A stretch of DNA of 64,000 bases, taken from Ancylobacter sp. WKF20. GTDB lineage: Bacteria > Pseudomonadota > Alphaproteobacteria > Rhizobiales > Xanthobacteraceae. Where the stretch lies: contig NZ_CP121679.1 in the NCBI RefSeq assembly GCF_029760895.1, forward strand, positions 372,001 through 436,000, read 5' to 3'. The stretch's first letter is position 1; every line of letters starts with the position of its first letter. Positions 37,035-45,856 of this stretch are shown here, one piece after another. The notes below the pieces were generated by a model, which was not told the origin of the DNA, searched no databases, and worked only from the letters and a program-made list of their open reading frames with translations. Made by a program: the position numbers and the translations under genes.

Positions 37035-38060
37035 ATGTCTCCGCCTCCCGCCGCCCTTGCCCCGGCCGCCGCCGAGGGTGCCATCCTGCTCTCCCCCGCG
37101 TCGACCGCCGACCTGCATGAGGCGGCGCTGCGCCGACAGGCGTTCTTCGCCGTGGTGCTGGCGGCCATCTGCATCGGCTTCTCCGCCATCTTCGTGCGCC
37201 TCGCCGATGTCGGCCCGGCGGCGGTGGGCTTCTGGCGGCTGGTTTTCGCGCTTGGCCCGACCATCATCTGGGCGGTGGCCGAGCAGCGGGCGCTGGAGCG
37301 CCGCGCGCCGCGTGCGCCGGGTACTCCCCGCGTGCTGTTCACCCGCCGGCAGCTGTTCATTTCCATGATGGCCGGGCTGTTCTTCGGCGCCGATCTCGTC
37401 GCCTTCCATCTCGGCCTTGCCCACACCACAACCGCCAACGCGCTGCTGATCGCCAATCTGGCGGTGGTCATCGTGATGGTGATCGGCTGGCTGGCGCTGG
37501 GCGAGCGGCCCTCGCGCGGCCTCCTGCTGGCGCTGGTGCTGTCGCTCGGCGGCACCGTGCTCATCATCTCGCGCAGCGCCGCCGCCGTGCCGGGCGATGG
37601 CGTCAGCGTCTATGGCGACGTGCTCTGCATGGCCGCCGCCGCCTGCTACGCCGGCTATATGCTGATGACCCGCCTCGTGCGCCGCAGCGGCCAGAGCCAT
37701 GGCCCGGCGCTGGGCGGCGGCATGGTCTCGCTGATCGCCGCCAGCACTGCCGCCATCTTCTGCCTTGTCTGGGCCGTCGCGGCGGGCGAGACGCTGGTGC
37801 CCTCGAGCCTTCAGGGCCTGCTCGCGGTGGTCGGCCTCGGCCTTGTCGCCCATGCGACCGGGCAGGGGCTCACCACCTTCGCGCTCGGGCGGCTTCAGGC
37901 CGGGCTGATCTCGGTGGTGCTGCTGCTGCAGATCGTCGTCGGCACCAGCATGGCGGCCCTGCTGTTCGGTGAAATTCCCTCGCTCATGGTCGCCATTGGC
38001 GGCGCCATGGTGGTGGCCGGCATCGTCGTCGCCCGGCCGGGCAAGCCGCAGCCGCGCTGA
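37035..38060 (+). CDS. EamA (DMT superfamily) transporter
   Basis: 341 residues with ten hydrophobic segments in two five-helix halves. Landmarks are SAIFVRLADVGPAAVGFWRL in the first half and HATGQGLTTFALGRL in the second. These proteins usually export amino acids or other metabolites. The start at 37035 gives a polar 35-residue N-terminus; the frame is open antisense through the lysR gene but that part is not coding. It is divergent from the LysR regulator, which probably controls it. Confidence 0.9.
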   Translation: MSPPPAALAPAAAEGAILLSPASTADLHEAALRRQAFFAVVLAAICIGFSAIFVRLADVGPAAVGFWRLVFALGPTIIWAVAEQRALERRAPRAPGTPRVLFTRRQLFISMMAGLFFGADLVAFHLGLAHTTTANALLIANLAVVIVMVIGWLALGERPSRGLLLALVLSLGGTVLIISRSAAAVPGDGVSVYGDVLCMAAAACYAGYMLMTRLVRRSGQSHGPALGGGMVSLIAASTAAIFCLVWAVAAGETLVPSSLQGLLAVVGLGLVAHATGQGLTTFALGRLQAGLISVVLLLQIVVGTSMAALLFGEIPSLMVAIGGAMVVAGIVVARPGKPQPR

Positions 38061-38145
38061 GCCCGGCTGACGGGGACTTGCGGGGGGTACTTGCGGCGCC
38101 CGCGCCGCGGGTCTACCTCGGTGACCAACAGCGAGGAGCGTGACG

Positions 38146-38487
38146 ATGCAGCAGCCCAATCCCTTCGGTGGCGTGATCGAGAACCTGTCGGTGGACGAGG
38201 TGAAGGCCGGGCTTGAGGCCGGTACGATCCTGCTGGTCGATGTGCGCGAGCCGAACGAACTCGACGCCGAGCGCATTCCCGGCGCGGTCGATTTCCCGCT
38301 CTCCACCTTCGATGCCGCGGCGCTGCCCGATCCCGCCGGCAAGACGCTGGTGTTCTCCTGCCGCTCCGGCCAGCGCTCGCAGAAGGCCGCCGCCGCCGCG
38401 CAGGCCGCCGGAATCGACCTCTACCGCCACATGGCCGGCGGTATCCTCGCGTGGAAGGAAGCGGGTTTTCCGACCGAGCGGGGCTGA
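38146..38487 (+). CDS. Rhodanese-like domain protein
   Basis: 113 residues, a single rhodanese domain. It has LLVDVREPNELDAERIPGA (near residues 29-47), the active-site loop CRSGQRS with the catalytic Cys near residue 76, and the final GGILAWKEAGFP. Single-domain members act as sulfurtransferases or sulfur carriers in the cytoplasm. GCGAGGAGC precedes the ATG at 38146. It is 85 bases after the EamA gene and could share its transcript. Confidence 0.92.
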   Translation: MQQPNPFGGVIENLSVDEVKAGLEAGTILLVDVREPNELDAERIPGAVDFPLSTFDAAALPDPAGKTLVFSCRSGQRSQKAAAAAQAAGIDLYRHMAGGILAWKEAGFPTERG

Positions 38488-38535
38488 GGGGGCGGCCGCC
38501 CGCCTGATGCGCGATTAGGACGCTGCGCGGAGTCT

Positions 38536-38659
38536 CTCCTGGATCCCGGATCGGCGCGGCGCTGTGCGCCGCTTGTCCGGGAAACAGGGGCGTTGTTCCG
38601 AGTAACGTGTCCCGGCCCAGCGGAGGCGCAGCCGAAGCGCCGAGCCGGGATCCAGCGCA
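38536..38659. repeat. Dispersed palindromic repeat cluster, copy 3
   Basis: Two units: 38536-38586 (CTGGATCCCGGATCGG...GTCCGGGAAAC), like 44653-44705, and 38607-38659, an inverted near-copy of 25687-25739. It lies between the convergent rhodanese and aminotransferase genes. Confidence 0.8.
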
Positions 38660-38734
38660 ATACACCGCCGCAGGCGTCGTCCTCGGCTTTCCCCGGCCCA
38701 GCCGGGCCTCGCAAGATGCTCGTGGCGGGGGGGC

Positions 38735-40114
38735 TCACCCCACCAGCCGGCGCACCACATCCGCCGTCGCCGCGACGAGGCGGTCGACCTGCACGTCCTG
38801 CGTCGCCGGCGAGCACAGCATCATGTCGTGGAAGGGCGAGATCAGCACGCCGCGCACCAGCAGGGCGAGGTGGATGGTGGCTTCGAGATCCGCGTAATGC
38901 GCCGCATGGGCCTCGCCGCCCGTTCTGAGCGGGCGCGGGGCGCGGACGACTTCCACGCGGGCGCCGCAGCGGGCGACATGCCAGGGCAGGCGCGCCTTTG
39001 CCAGAACCTCGGCAAGGCCCGCCTCCAGCCGGTCGGCCAGCCGGTTCATATGCGCATAGGCCGCGTCGGTGGCGACCTCCTCCAGCGTCGCGCGCAGGGC
39101 GGCGAGCTGGAGCGCGGTGCCCGACAGTGTCGTGCCCATCCCTGAGCGCCCGTCCGGCTGGCTGGCACGAGCCCGGGTGAGGCGTTCGGCGACGTCCGCG
39201 CTCATGCCCCAGACCGAGGTCGGGACGCCGCCGGCGATCGCCTTGCCGACCACGAACAGGTCCGGCTCCAGCCCGAACTTGCGGGTGTAGCCGCCCGGCC
39301 CGCTGGAGAGGGTGTGCGTCTCGTCGATCAGCAGCAGCGTGCCGGTTCGGCGGGTGATGTCGCGCAGCGCGTCGTGGAAGCCGGGCTGCGGCAGCACCAT
39401 CGCGCAATTGGTCAGGACCGGCTCGGTGATGACGCAGGCGACCGAGCGGTCGGCCAGCGCTTCTTCGAGCGCAGCGATGTCGTTGAACGGGATGACGCGG
39501 GTCAGCGCGGTGAGGTCGCGCGGCTCGCCCAGCAGGCCCTGCGCGTTGCGCGCGCGGCCATCCGGGCCGAGCTCGACGAAGGTCTCGTCCACCGCGCCAT
39601 GATAGGCGCCGTCGAACACCAGGATGCGCGGGCGCCCGGTGGCGGCGCGGGCGGCGCGCAGGGCGAAGCGGTTGGCGTCCGTCGCGGTGGTGGCGATCTG
39701 CCAGTAGGGCAGGCCGAAGCGGGCGGCGAGCAGGTCGCCGACAATGGCCGCGTCCGGGCTCGGCAGCATGGTGGCGAGCCCCGCCCGCGCCTGCCGCGTC
39801 AGCGCCTCGGCTACCGGCGCGGGGCCATGGCCGAACAGCGAGGCGGTGTCGCCGAGGCAGAAATCGTCATAGCCATTGCCGTCGACATCGGTGAGGCGGG
39901 CGCCGGACGCCTGCGCCACCACCAGCGGCACCGGGGTGGACCAGTCCACCATCCAGTGCATCGGCACACCTTGATAGAGATGCGCGGCGGCGCCGGCGGC
40001 CGCGCGGGTCTTCGGCCGCGTGCCGAGATAGAGCGCCTCGGCCTCCGCGCGCAGCGCCGCGGTGCGGGCCGGGCTGACCCCGGAGCCTTCGCCGACGGGG
40101 GTGACGAGGTTCAT
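38735..40114 (-). CDS. Class III aminotransferase (glutamate-1-semialdehyde aminomutase-like)
   Basis: 459 residues, fold type I PLP enzyme. It has DVDGNGYDDFCLGDTASLFGH, an AYHGAVDET segment, the PLP-contact IDETHTLSSGPGG and the Schiff-base Lys in FVVGKAIAGGVPTSVWG. The closest pattern is the GSA-aminomutase-like branch often annotated as aspartate aminotransferase family. The ATG at 40114 follows AGGGAAA. It is 82 bases downstream of the spuC-like gene on the same strand, so it probably belongs to a polyamine or omega-amino-acid catabolic operon. The exact substrate is unknown. Confidence 0.85.
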   Translation of the reverse strand: MNLVTPVGEGSGVSPARTAALRAEAEALYLGTRPKTRAAAGAAAHLYQGVPMHWMVDWSTPVPLVVAQASGARLTDVDGNGYDDFCLGDTASLFGHGPAPVAEALTRQARAGLATMLPSPDAAIVGDLLAARFGLPYWQIATTATDANRFALRAARAATGRPRILVFDGAYHGAVDETFVELGPDGRARNAQGLLGEPRDLTALTRVIPFNDIAALEEALADRSVACVITEPVLTNCAMVLPQPGFHDALRDITRRTGTLLLIDETHTLSSGPGGYTRKFGLEPDLFVVGKAIAGGVPTSVWGMSADVAERLTRARASQPDGRSGMGTTLSGTALQLAALRATLEEVATDAAYAHMNRLADRLEAGLAEVLAKARLPWHVARCGARVEVVRAPRPLRTGGEAHAAHYADLEATIHLALLVRGVLISPFHDMMLCSPATQDVQVDRLVAATADVVRRLVG

Positions 40115-40196
40115 CGCGCTTTCCCTATAGTCCGTGCCGGCGGCATTGAAGCACGTTTCGCGCACCCGTGCCGCCGGCGATGGTCTCAGCCCGCCC

Positions 40197-41576
40197 TCAG
40201 TGCACCCAGCCCCAGCGCTTCAGCTCGGCATAGGCCTCGTCCAGCGTCTTGGTGGCGCGGGCGATCAGCTCGTCGATCTCGCCATGCGAGATGGTGAGCG
40301 GCGGGGCGATGATGAGGCGGTCACGCACGGCGCGCATGACGAGGTTGTTCTTGAAAGAGAAGTCGCGCGCCAGCGTGCCGGCCTTGCCGACATCGGCGAA
40401 CTTGGTGCGGCCGACCTTGTCCGGCGTCAGCTCCAGCGCGCCGACGAGGCCCATCATCGGCGCCTCACCGACCAGCGGGTGCTCGGCGAGCTTGGACCAC
40501 TGCGCCTTCAGATACGGGCCTACATCATTGGCGACGCGGCCGATCAGGTTCTCCCGCTCCATGATGGCGAGATTGGCGAGCGCGGCGGCGCAGGCGGCCG
40601 GGTGGCCGGAATAGGTGTAGCCATGGTTGAAGTCGCCGCCTTCCAGCAGCACCTCGACCACGCGGTCGGCCACCATCACCCCGCCCAGCGGCATGTAGCC
40701 GGAGGTGATGCCCTTGGCCATGACGAGGATGTCCGGCTCGGTGTGGAAGGTCTCGCAGCCGAACCAGCTGCCGGTCCGGCCGAAGCCGCAGATCACCTCG
40801 TCGGAGACGAACAGGATGTCGCGCTCGCGGCAGATGCGGGCGACTTCCGGCCAGTAGGTCGCGGGCGGGATGATGACGCCGCCGGCGCCCTGGATCGGCT
40901 CGGCGATGAAGGCGGCGATGCGGTCCTCGCCCAGCGCGTCAATGGTCGCTTCCAGCGCGCGGGCGGTGCGCAGGCCGAACTCGTCCGGCGTCTCGCCCTG
41001 GCGCGCCTCGCCCCAGAAATAGGGCTGGGCGATGTGGACGATGTCGGGAATGATCGCGCTCTGGCCGTGCATCGGCGACATGCCGCCGAGGCTGCCGGCG
41101 GCGACGGTGGAGCCGTGATAGGCGTTGTGCCGGGAGATGATGACCTTCTTCTCCGGCTTGCCCTTGATCTGGAAATAGCGGCGGACGAGCTTGATGACGG
41201 TGTCGTTCGACTCCGAGCCCGAGCCGGTGAAGAAGACGCGGTTGAACTGCTTCGGCGTCAGCTCGGCGAGCTTGGCGGCGAGCTCGATGGCCGGGCCGTG
41301 CGTCGTCTTGAAGAAGGTGTTGTAATAGGGCAGCTCCGCCATCTGCTTGGCGACGGCATCGACGATCTCCTGTCGGCCATAGCCGACATTGACGCACCAG
41401 AGGCCCGACATGCCGTCGAGGATGCGGTTGCCGTCCGAGTCGGTCAGCCACACGCCCTCGGCCTTGAGGATGACGCGCGAGCCTTCCTCGTTCAGCGATT
41501 TGGTATCGCTGAAGGGATGGAGGTGATGGGCGGCGTCGAGCGCACGCAGTTCGGCGGTGGAAGTGGGAAGCGGCAT
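40197..41576 (-). CDS. spuC: Putrescine/omega-amino acid-pyruvate aminotransferase (SpuC type)
   Basis: 459 residues. The N-terminus with HHLHPFSDTKSLNEEGSRV, the block GLWCVNVGYGRQEIVDA, FFTGSGSESNDT, SRHNAYHGSTVA, SDEVICGFGRTG and the Lys in MAKGITSGYMPLGGV closely follow the Pseudomonas SpuC pattern. It transfers the amino group of putrescine or a related polyamine to pyruvate. I chose the ATG at 41576; another ATG at 41594 adds six residues. It is divergent from a gamma-glutamylpolyamine-synthetase-like gene and near a PotF-type receptor, supporting polyamine use. Confidence 0.9.
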   Translation of the reverse strand: MPLPTSTAELRALDAAHHLHPFSDTKSLNEEGSRVILKAEGVWLTDSDGNRILDGMSGLWCVNVGYGRQEIVDAVAKQMAELPYYNTFFKTTHGPAIELAAKLAELTPKQFNRVFFTGSGSESNDTVIKLVRRYFQIKGKPEKKVIISRHNAYHGSTVAAGSLGGMSPMHGQSAIIPDIVHIAQPYFWGEARQGETPDEFGLRTARALEATIDALGEDRIAAFIAEPIQGAGGVIIPPATYWPEVARICRERDILFVSDEVICGFGRTGSWFGCETFHTEPDILVMAKGITSGYMPLGGVMVADRVVEVLLEGGDFNHGYTYSGHPAACAAALANLAIMERENLIGRVANDVGPYLKAQWSKLAEHPLVGEAPMMGLVGALELTPDKVGRTKFADVGKAGTLARDFSFKNNLVMRAVRDRLIIAPPLTISHGEIDELIARATKTLDEAYAELKRWGWVH

Positions 41577-41608
41577 GGCGCACCTGCTCATCATGAAGTC
41601 GCGGTGAC

Positions 41609-41622
41609 AATGTGATCACATT
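41609..41622. promoter_or_regulatory. Perfect 14-bp palindrome in the divergent polyamine promoter
   Basis: AATGTGATCACATT is fully self-complementary and lies 32 bases before the spuC start and 118 bases before the glutamine-synthetase-like start. The GT-N4-AC core matches GntR-family (HutC/FadR-like) operators, so a GntR repressor controlling both directions is plausible. No regulator gene is adjacent. Confidence 0.55.
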
Positions 41623-41740
41623 TCGCGTGCGTCAAGCCGTCCGGCATGGCAAAAGGGCGTGTCTCACGTCGCGGGGCGGCGCTTGACCACCACCGCGTCG
41701 GCGTGAGCACAATCGACTGACGCATTCTGCCAGGTGGATC

Positions 41741-43144
41741 ATGCCATTGCCCGAAGCTGCGGACCTTGCCGCGGCGCTGTCTTCCTCCCGTCCTGCCGAT
41801 GAGTTCGGCGCCTATGTCGCCGAACATGGCACCCCCGACATTGTCGAGGTGCTGCTGCCCGACACCCATGGCGTGCTGCGCGGCAAATGGATTCCAGGCA
41901 CGGCGGGCGGGAAGATCTGGGGTGACGGGGTGGCGATCCCGCTCTCGATCTTCGGGTTGGACATTTGGGGGCGCGAGGTCGAGGAGACCGGCATCCATAT
42001 CGAGACCGGCGATCGCGACGGCATCTGCCGCCCTGTGGCGGGCACGCTGAAGCCGGTGCCGTGGTCGCCGCGCCCGGCGGCGCAGGTGCTGATCTCGATG
42101 AACGAGCCGGACGGGCGGGGCGGCGAGCGGCCATGGGATCTCGATCCGCGCCACAAGCTCGCCGCGCAGGTGGCGCGCCTTGCCGCGCGGGGGCTTCATC
42201 CCTGCGTCGCCTTCGAGCTGGAATTCTATCTCATCAAGCCCGCCCCCGGCCCCGGCGGCGTGCCCGAGCCGGTGTTCCCGGCCTCTGCCAATGGCCCGGC
42301 GCGGCAGAACATGTATTCCATGTCGGACCTCGACGCCTATGCCGGGCTGCTGCACGAAATCCGCGAGGCGGCGCGCATTCAGGGCCTGCCGGCCGACACG
42401 GTGATCTCCGAGGCGGCGCCCGGCCAATATGAGGTGAACCTCTATCACCGCACCGACGCCATGGCGGCGGCGGATGACGCCATCCTGCTGCGCCGGCTGA
42501 TCGACGGCGTCGCCCGCAAGCACGGGCTGCGCGCGAGCTTCATGCCCAAGCCCTTCCTCGACTTCGCCGGCTCCGGCATGCATGTGCATGTGAGCCTTGC
42601 CGACCGCTCCGGCGCCAATGCCTTCGGCCAGGGCGAGGCGGGCGAGACGCTGCTGCGCAACGCCGCGGCCGGGATGCTCGCCACCATGGCGGATACCTGC
42701 GTCTTCTATGTGCCGAGCTATAATGGCTTCCGCCGCCTCGTGCCCGGCAGCTACGCCCCGACCAGCGTGTCCTGGGGCTTCGACAACCGCGCGGTCGCCG
42801 TGCGCGTGCCCAATGGCGGGCCGAAGGCGCGCCGGCTGGAGCACCGCATCGCCGGCGCCGACGCTCACCCCCATCTCGTCCTCGCCGGCATCCTCGCGGG
42901 GATGCTGGAGGGCATCGAGAAGGGCCTTGAGCCGCCGGCGCCGCTGACCGGCAATGCCTATGAGCAGGAAGCCCCGCTCCTGAGCTACGACATGGGCGAG
43001 GCGGTGCGGCGCTTCGCGGGCTCGGAGTTCGTCGGCCGGGCCTTCGGCGCCCAGTACCAGCGTGTGTTCGCCATCATGAAGGAGACGGAACTGCTCGCCT
43101 TCGAGCGGCGGATCAATCTTCTGGAATACGAGACCTATTTGTGA
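41741..43144 (+). CDS. Glutamine synthetase family protein, probable gamma-glutamylpolyamine synthetase
   Basis: 467 residues. The glutamine synthetase catalytic fold is visible: FELEFYLIKP (metal Glu pair), SEAAPGQYEVN, AGSGMHVHVSL (His), VPSYNGFRRLVPGSYAPT (ATP/glutamate Arg) and NRAVAVRVP, LEHRIAGADAHPH. The family branch is PuuA/GlnA3-like rather than true GlnA, lacking the adenylylation-loop pattern. It probably gamma-glutamylates putrescine or another amine. The ATG at 41741 has CAGGTGG upstream. It is 140 bases before the potF gene and divergent from two aminotransferases. Confidence 0.88.
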   Translation: MPLPEAADLAAALSSSRPADEFGAYVAEHGTPDIVEVLLPDTHGVLRGKWIPGTAGGKIWGDGVAIPLSIFGLDIWGREVEETGIHIETGDRDGICRPVAGTLKPVPWSPRPAAQVLISMNEPDGRGGERPWDLDPRHKLAAQVARLAARGLHPCVAFELEFYLIKPAPGPGGVPEPVFPASANGPARQNMYSMSDLDAYAGLLHEIREAARIQGLPADTVISEAAPGQYEVNLYHRTDAMAAADDAILLRRLIDGVARKHGLRASFMPKPFLDFAGSGMHVHVSLADRSGANAFGQGEAGETLLRNAAAGMLATMADTCVFYVPSYNGFRRLVPGSYAPTSVSWGFDNRAVAVRVPNGGPKARRLEHRIAGADAHPHLVLAGILAGMLEGIEKGLEPPAPLTGNAYEQEAPLLSYDMGEAVRRFAGSEFVGRAFGAQYQRVFAIMKETELLAFERRINLLEYETYL

Positions 43145-43284
43145 GCGTCCCCAGCTTGTGACCAATGATTGGGCACGAGCCGGGGAGTTTCACTTGAGCG
43201 GGGATCGGCGAGGCACTAGCCTTGCCGCCCGGAGCCCTCACCGGTCCATTCGGCTGATCACTTTACTTGCCCAAGGAGAAACGG

Positions 43285-44394
43285 ATGTCTCGCCTCCTTT
43301 CGACACTCGCGGCCGGTCTTCTGGCGGCGCTGGCGGTCGCGCCCGCGTCGGCTCAGGAGAAGGTCGTGAACGTCTACAACTGGTCCGACTATATCGACGA
43401 GTCGGTGCTGGAGGAGTTCACCAAGGAAACCGGCATCAAGGTCCGGTACGACGTCTTCGACTCCAACGAGGTGCTCGAGACCAAGCTGCTCGGCGGCAAG
43501 ACCGGCTATGACGTGGTGGTGCCGACCGGCTCCTTCCTGCAGCGCCAGATCCAGGCCGGCGTGTTCATGAAGCTGGACAAGTCGAAGCTGCCGAACCTGC
43601 AGTACCAGTGGCCGGTCATCTCCGAGCGGCTCGCCGTCTATGATCCCGGCAACGACTACGCCGTGAACTATATGTGGGGCACCACCGGCATCGGCCTCAA
43701 CGTCGACAAGGTGAAGCAGCGCCTCGGCGACACCCCGCTCAACAGCTGGGACATCGTGTTCAAGCCGGAACTGCTCGGCAAGCTGAAGGATTGCGGCGTC
43801 TACATGCTGGACGGCCCGGAGGAGATCATCCCCACCGCGCTGCGCTATCTCGGCAAGGACCCGAACTCCAAGGATCCGGCTGACATCGAGGCCGCCGGCA
43901 AGCTGCTGGCGCCGATCCGCAAATTCGTCAAGAAGTTCGATTCCTCGGGCTACATCAACGCGCTGGCCGGCGGCGACATCTGCCTCGCGGTCGGCTGGTC
44001 GGGCGACGTGTTCCAGGCCAAGGCCCGCGCCGAGGAAGCCGCCCAGAAGACCGGCAAGCCGCCGATCAACATCGAGTACATCATCCCGAAGGAAGGTGCG
44101 CTGATGTGGTTCGACAACTTTGCCATCCCGAAGGATGCCGCCCACCCCGAGGAGGCGCTGGCCTTCATCAACTACATGATGAAGCCCGAGGTCGCCGCGA
44201 AGAACTCCAACTTCATCTCCTATGCCTCGGGCAATGAGGGGGCGCAGAAGTTCATCGACAAGGCGATCCTCGACAACCCGGCGATCTACCCGGACAAGGA
44301 CACGCTGGCCAACCTCTTCACCGTCACCACCTACCCGCAGAAGGTCCAGCGCGTCGTCACCAAGACGTGGACCGACTTCAAGCGCGGCAAGTGA
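43285..44394 (+). CDS. potF: Polyamine ABC transporter substrate-binding protein (PotF/SpuD type)
   Basis: 369 residues. The signal peptide ends at ASA-QEKVV (about residue 22). The family opening VVNVYNWSDYIDESVLEEF is followed by YDVVVPTGSFL, NYMWGTTGIGLNVDKV, YLGKDPNS and LMWFDNFAIPKDA, all typical of putrescine/spermidine receptors. It binds a polyamine in the periplasm for PotGHI; no permease genes follow, since the next gene is lpxXL on the other strand, so the transporter is elsewhere. The ATG at 43285 has AAGGAG upstream. Confidence 0.93.
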   Translation: MSRLLSTLAAGLLAALAVAPASAQEKVVNVYNWSDYIDESVLEEFTKETGIKVRYDVFDSNEVLETKLLGGKTGYDVVVPTGSFLQRQIQAGVFMKLDKSKLPNLQYQWPVISERLAVYDPGNDYAVNYMWGTTGIGLNVDKVKQRLGDTPLNSWDIVFKPELLGKLKDCGVYMLDGPEEIIPTALRYLGKDPNSKDPADIEAAGKLLAPIRKFVKKFDSSGYINALAGGDICLAVGWSGDVFQAKARAEEAAQKTGKPPINIEYIIPKEGALMWFDNFAIPKDAAHPEEALAFINYMMKPEVAAKNSNFISYASGNEGAQKFIDKAILDNPAIYPDKDTLANLFTVTTYPQKVQRVVTKTWTDFKRGK

Positions 44395-44455
44395 GCTGAA
44401 GGGCTCGCCGGGCCGCCCTGTGGCGGTCGGTGGCACGCGTGGCCGATGAGACCAG

Positions 44456-44490
44456 ACGGGCGTCCGGGAAACCGGGCGCCCGTTTTCTCT
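44456..44490 (+). terminator. Rho-independent terminator after potF
   Basis: A 12-bp stem (ACGGGCGTCCGG / CCGGGCGCCCGT, one G-T wobble) with a GAAA loop followed by TTTTCTCTT. Confidence 0.9.
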
Positions 44491-44539
44491 TGGGGGGCTC
44501 GGGGAGCAGGGGCGGCGCGAGGTGAGTGCGGCGCGAGGT

Positions 44540-44855
44540 CTGTATCCCGGACGCCTGAAGCGTCAGCGGAAGGCGAGCCGGGACCCAGCGGGAGACTCTT
44601 GGGCCGTGTTCTTTTCGACGGGAATAGGAAGGGCCGCCTTCGGCGGAGTCCTGCGCTGGACCCCGGATCGGCGCCGCGCCATGCGCGGCTTGTCCGGGGA
44701 ACGGGAGGGATGGCGCGCCGCTCGCCGGCTCGTCATGGCCCAAGGCAGCGCCTGCCAACCCGTCATGGCCGGGCTTGGCCCGGCCATCCATGACTTCGGT
44801 CGGTGGTACGAGGGAAAGTCGTGGATCCCCGGGTCAAGCCCGGGGATGACGGCGT
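44540..44855. repeat. Dispersed palindromic repeat cluster, copy 4
   Basis: Most of the 519-base gap between potF and lpxXL (convergent) is repeat. Units are 44542-44590, 44653-44705 (like 38536-38586), the hairpin 44765-44787 (ATGGCCGGGC / GCCCGGCCAT, like copy 1) and the hairpin 44825-44847 (ATCCCCGGG / CCCGGGGAT). The last two units are flanked by inverted TGACTT/AGTC-type sequences and appear to form one composite element. No gene is supported here. Confidence 0.82.
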
Positions 44856-44913
44856 GTTGGGTGTAAGGCGGCGTGCGAGCAAGGGGATTGGTTGACCCCG
44901 CAGCGCGTCCCCG

Positions 44914-45831
44914 TCAGATCCGCCAGCGGCGGTAGAACCAGGTCCACTGCTCGGGATGCTCGCGGACCCAGCCCTCGACGACCGAGGTGATCATCTGCAT
45001 CGAGCCGTCCACGTCGATCTTGCCCTTGGCGTCGCGCGGCAGATTGAGAGCGGGGGTGCACTGGATGCGGAAGCGTCCTTCCGGCAGGCGGATGACGCGC
45101 ACGCCGTGCACCGGGCATTCATAGAGCCGGGCGAGGCGGGCGATGGTGGGGTTGGTGGTGCAGGGCCGGCCGAAGAACTGCACGATCGGCCCGCCCTTGC
45201 GCGCCTGATCGACGAGGATGCCGAGATGCTTGCCCTGGTCCAGCACCGCCGCGAGCTCGAACACCGCGACATGCGAGGCGGCGACGAGGTTGCCCATCAC
45301 CTGGCTGCGGGCGCCGAACAGCAGGTCGGCGAAGAAGGTGTTGTCCGGCGCGCGGAACAGCACGGCGCTGTCCAGCCCCTGCGCGGCGGCGGCGATGGCC
45401 GGCAGTTCCCAGTTCGCCAGATGCGCGGTGAACACCAGCGCCGGCTTGCCGTCGATGCGCATGGCGACGAAGTTGGAGACGCCGGTGGTCTCGATCCGGC
45501 TCTTGGCCGGCTCCCACATATTGTACTGCCAGATGCGGTCGAGATGGACGAACTCGCCGGCCATGCGGCCGAGATTGTCCCACATGCCCCGCGCGATGGC
45601 CTGGCGCTCGGCCTCGGTTTTCTCCGGGTAGGCGAGGGCGAGGTTTTTCAACGCCGCCTTGTGGATCGGCGTGAAGGGACCGATGGCGCGGGCCCAGAAG
45701 CTGCCGACCCAGGCGGAGAATTGCGGGTTCTGCATCCGCAACAGGCGCGTGAGCGTCCACACGCCGGCCGAGAGGAAGCCATCGCGGATGCGAAGGCTCC
45801 ACGGCTTGCGCGGCGAGGTGTCCGTGCTCAT
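44914..45831 (-). CDS. lpxXL: Lipid A very-long-chain acyltransferase (LpxXL; LpxL/HtrB family)
   Basis: 305 residues. One N-terminal hydrophobic segment (about 20-32) anchors it. The acyltransferase motif HLANWE (Hx4E form of Hx4D/E) is near residue 137, followed by ILVDQARKGG and the ending WTWFYRRWRI typical of LpxL-type enzymes. The location at the end of the acpXL cluster identifies it as the enzyme moving the very-long-chain acyl group from AcpXL to lipid A. The ATG at 45831 starts a polar leader. It is 25 bases downstream of the dehydrogenase gene. Confidence 0.9.
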   Translation of the reverse strand: MSTDTSPRKPWSLRIRDGFLSAGVWTLTRLLRMQNPQFSAWVGSFWARAIGPFTPIHKAALKNLALAYPEKTEAERQAIARGMWDNLGRMAGEFVHLDRIWQYNMWEPAKSRIETTGVSNFVAMRIDGKPALVFTAHLANWELPAIAAAAQGLDSAVLFRAPDNTFFADLLFGARSQVMGNLVAASHVAVFELAAVLDQGKHLGILVDQARKGGPIVQFFGRPCTTNPTIARLARLYECPVHGVRVIRLPEGRFRIQCTPALNLPRDAKGKIDVDGSMQMITSVVEGWVREHPEQWTWFYRRWRI

Positions 45832-45856
45832 CGGCGGGGAAGGCGCCCGTTTGCCA

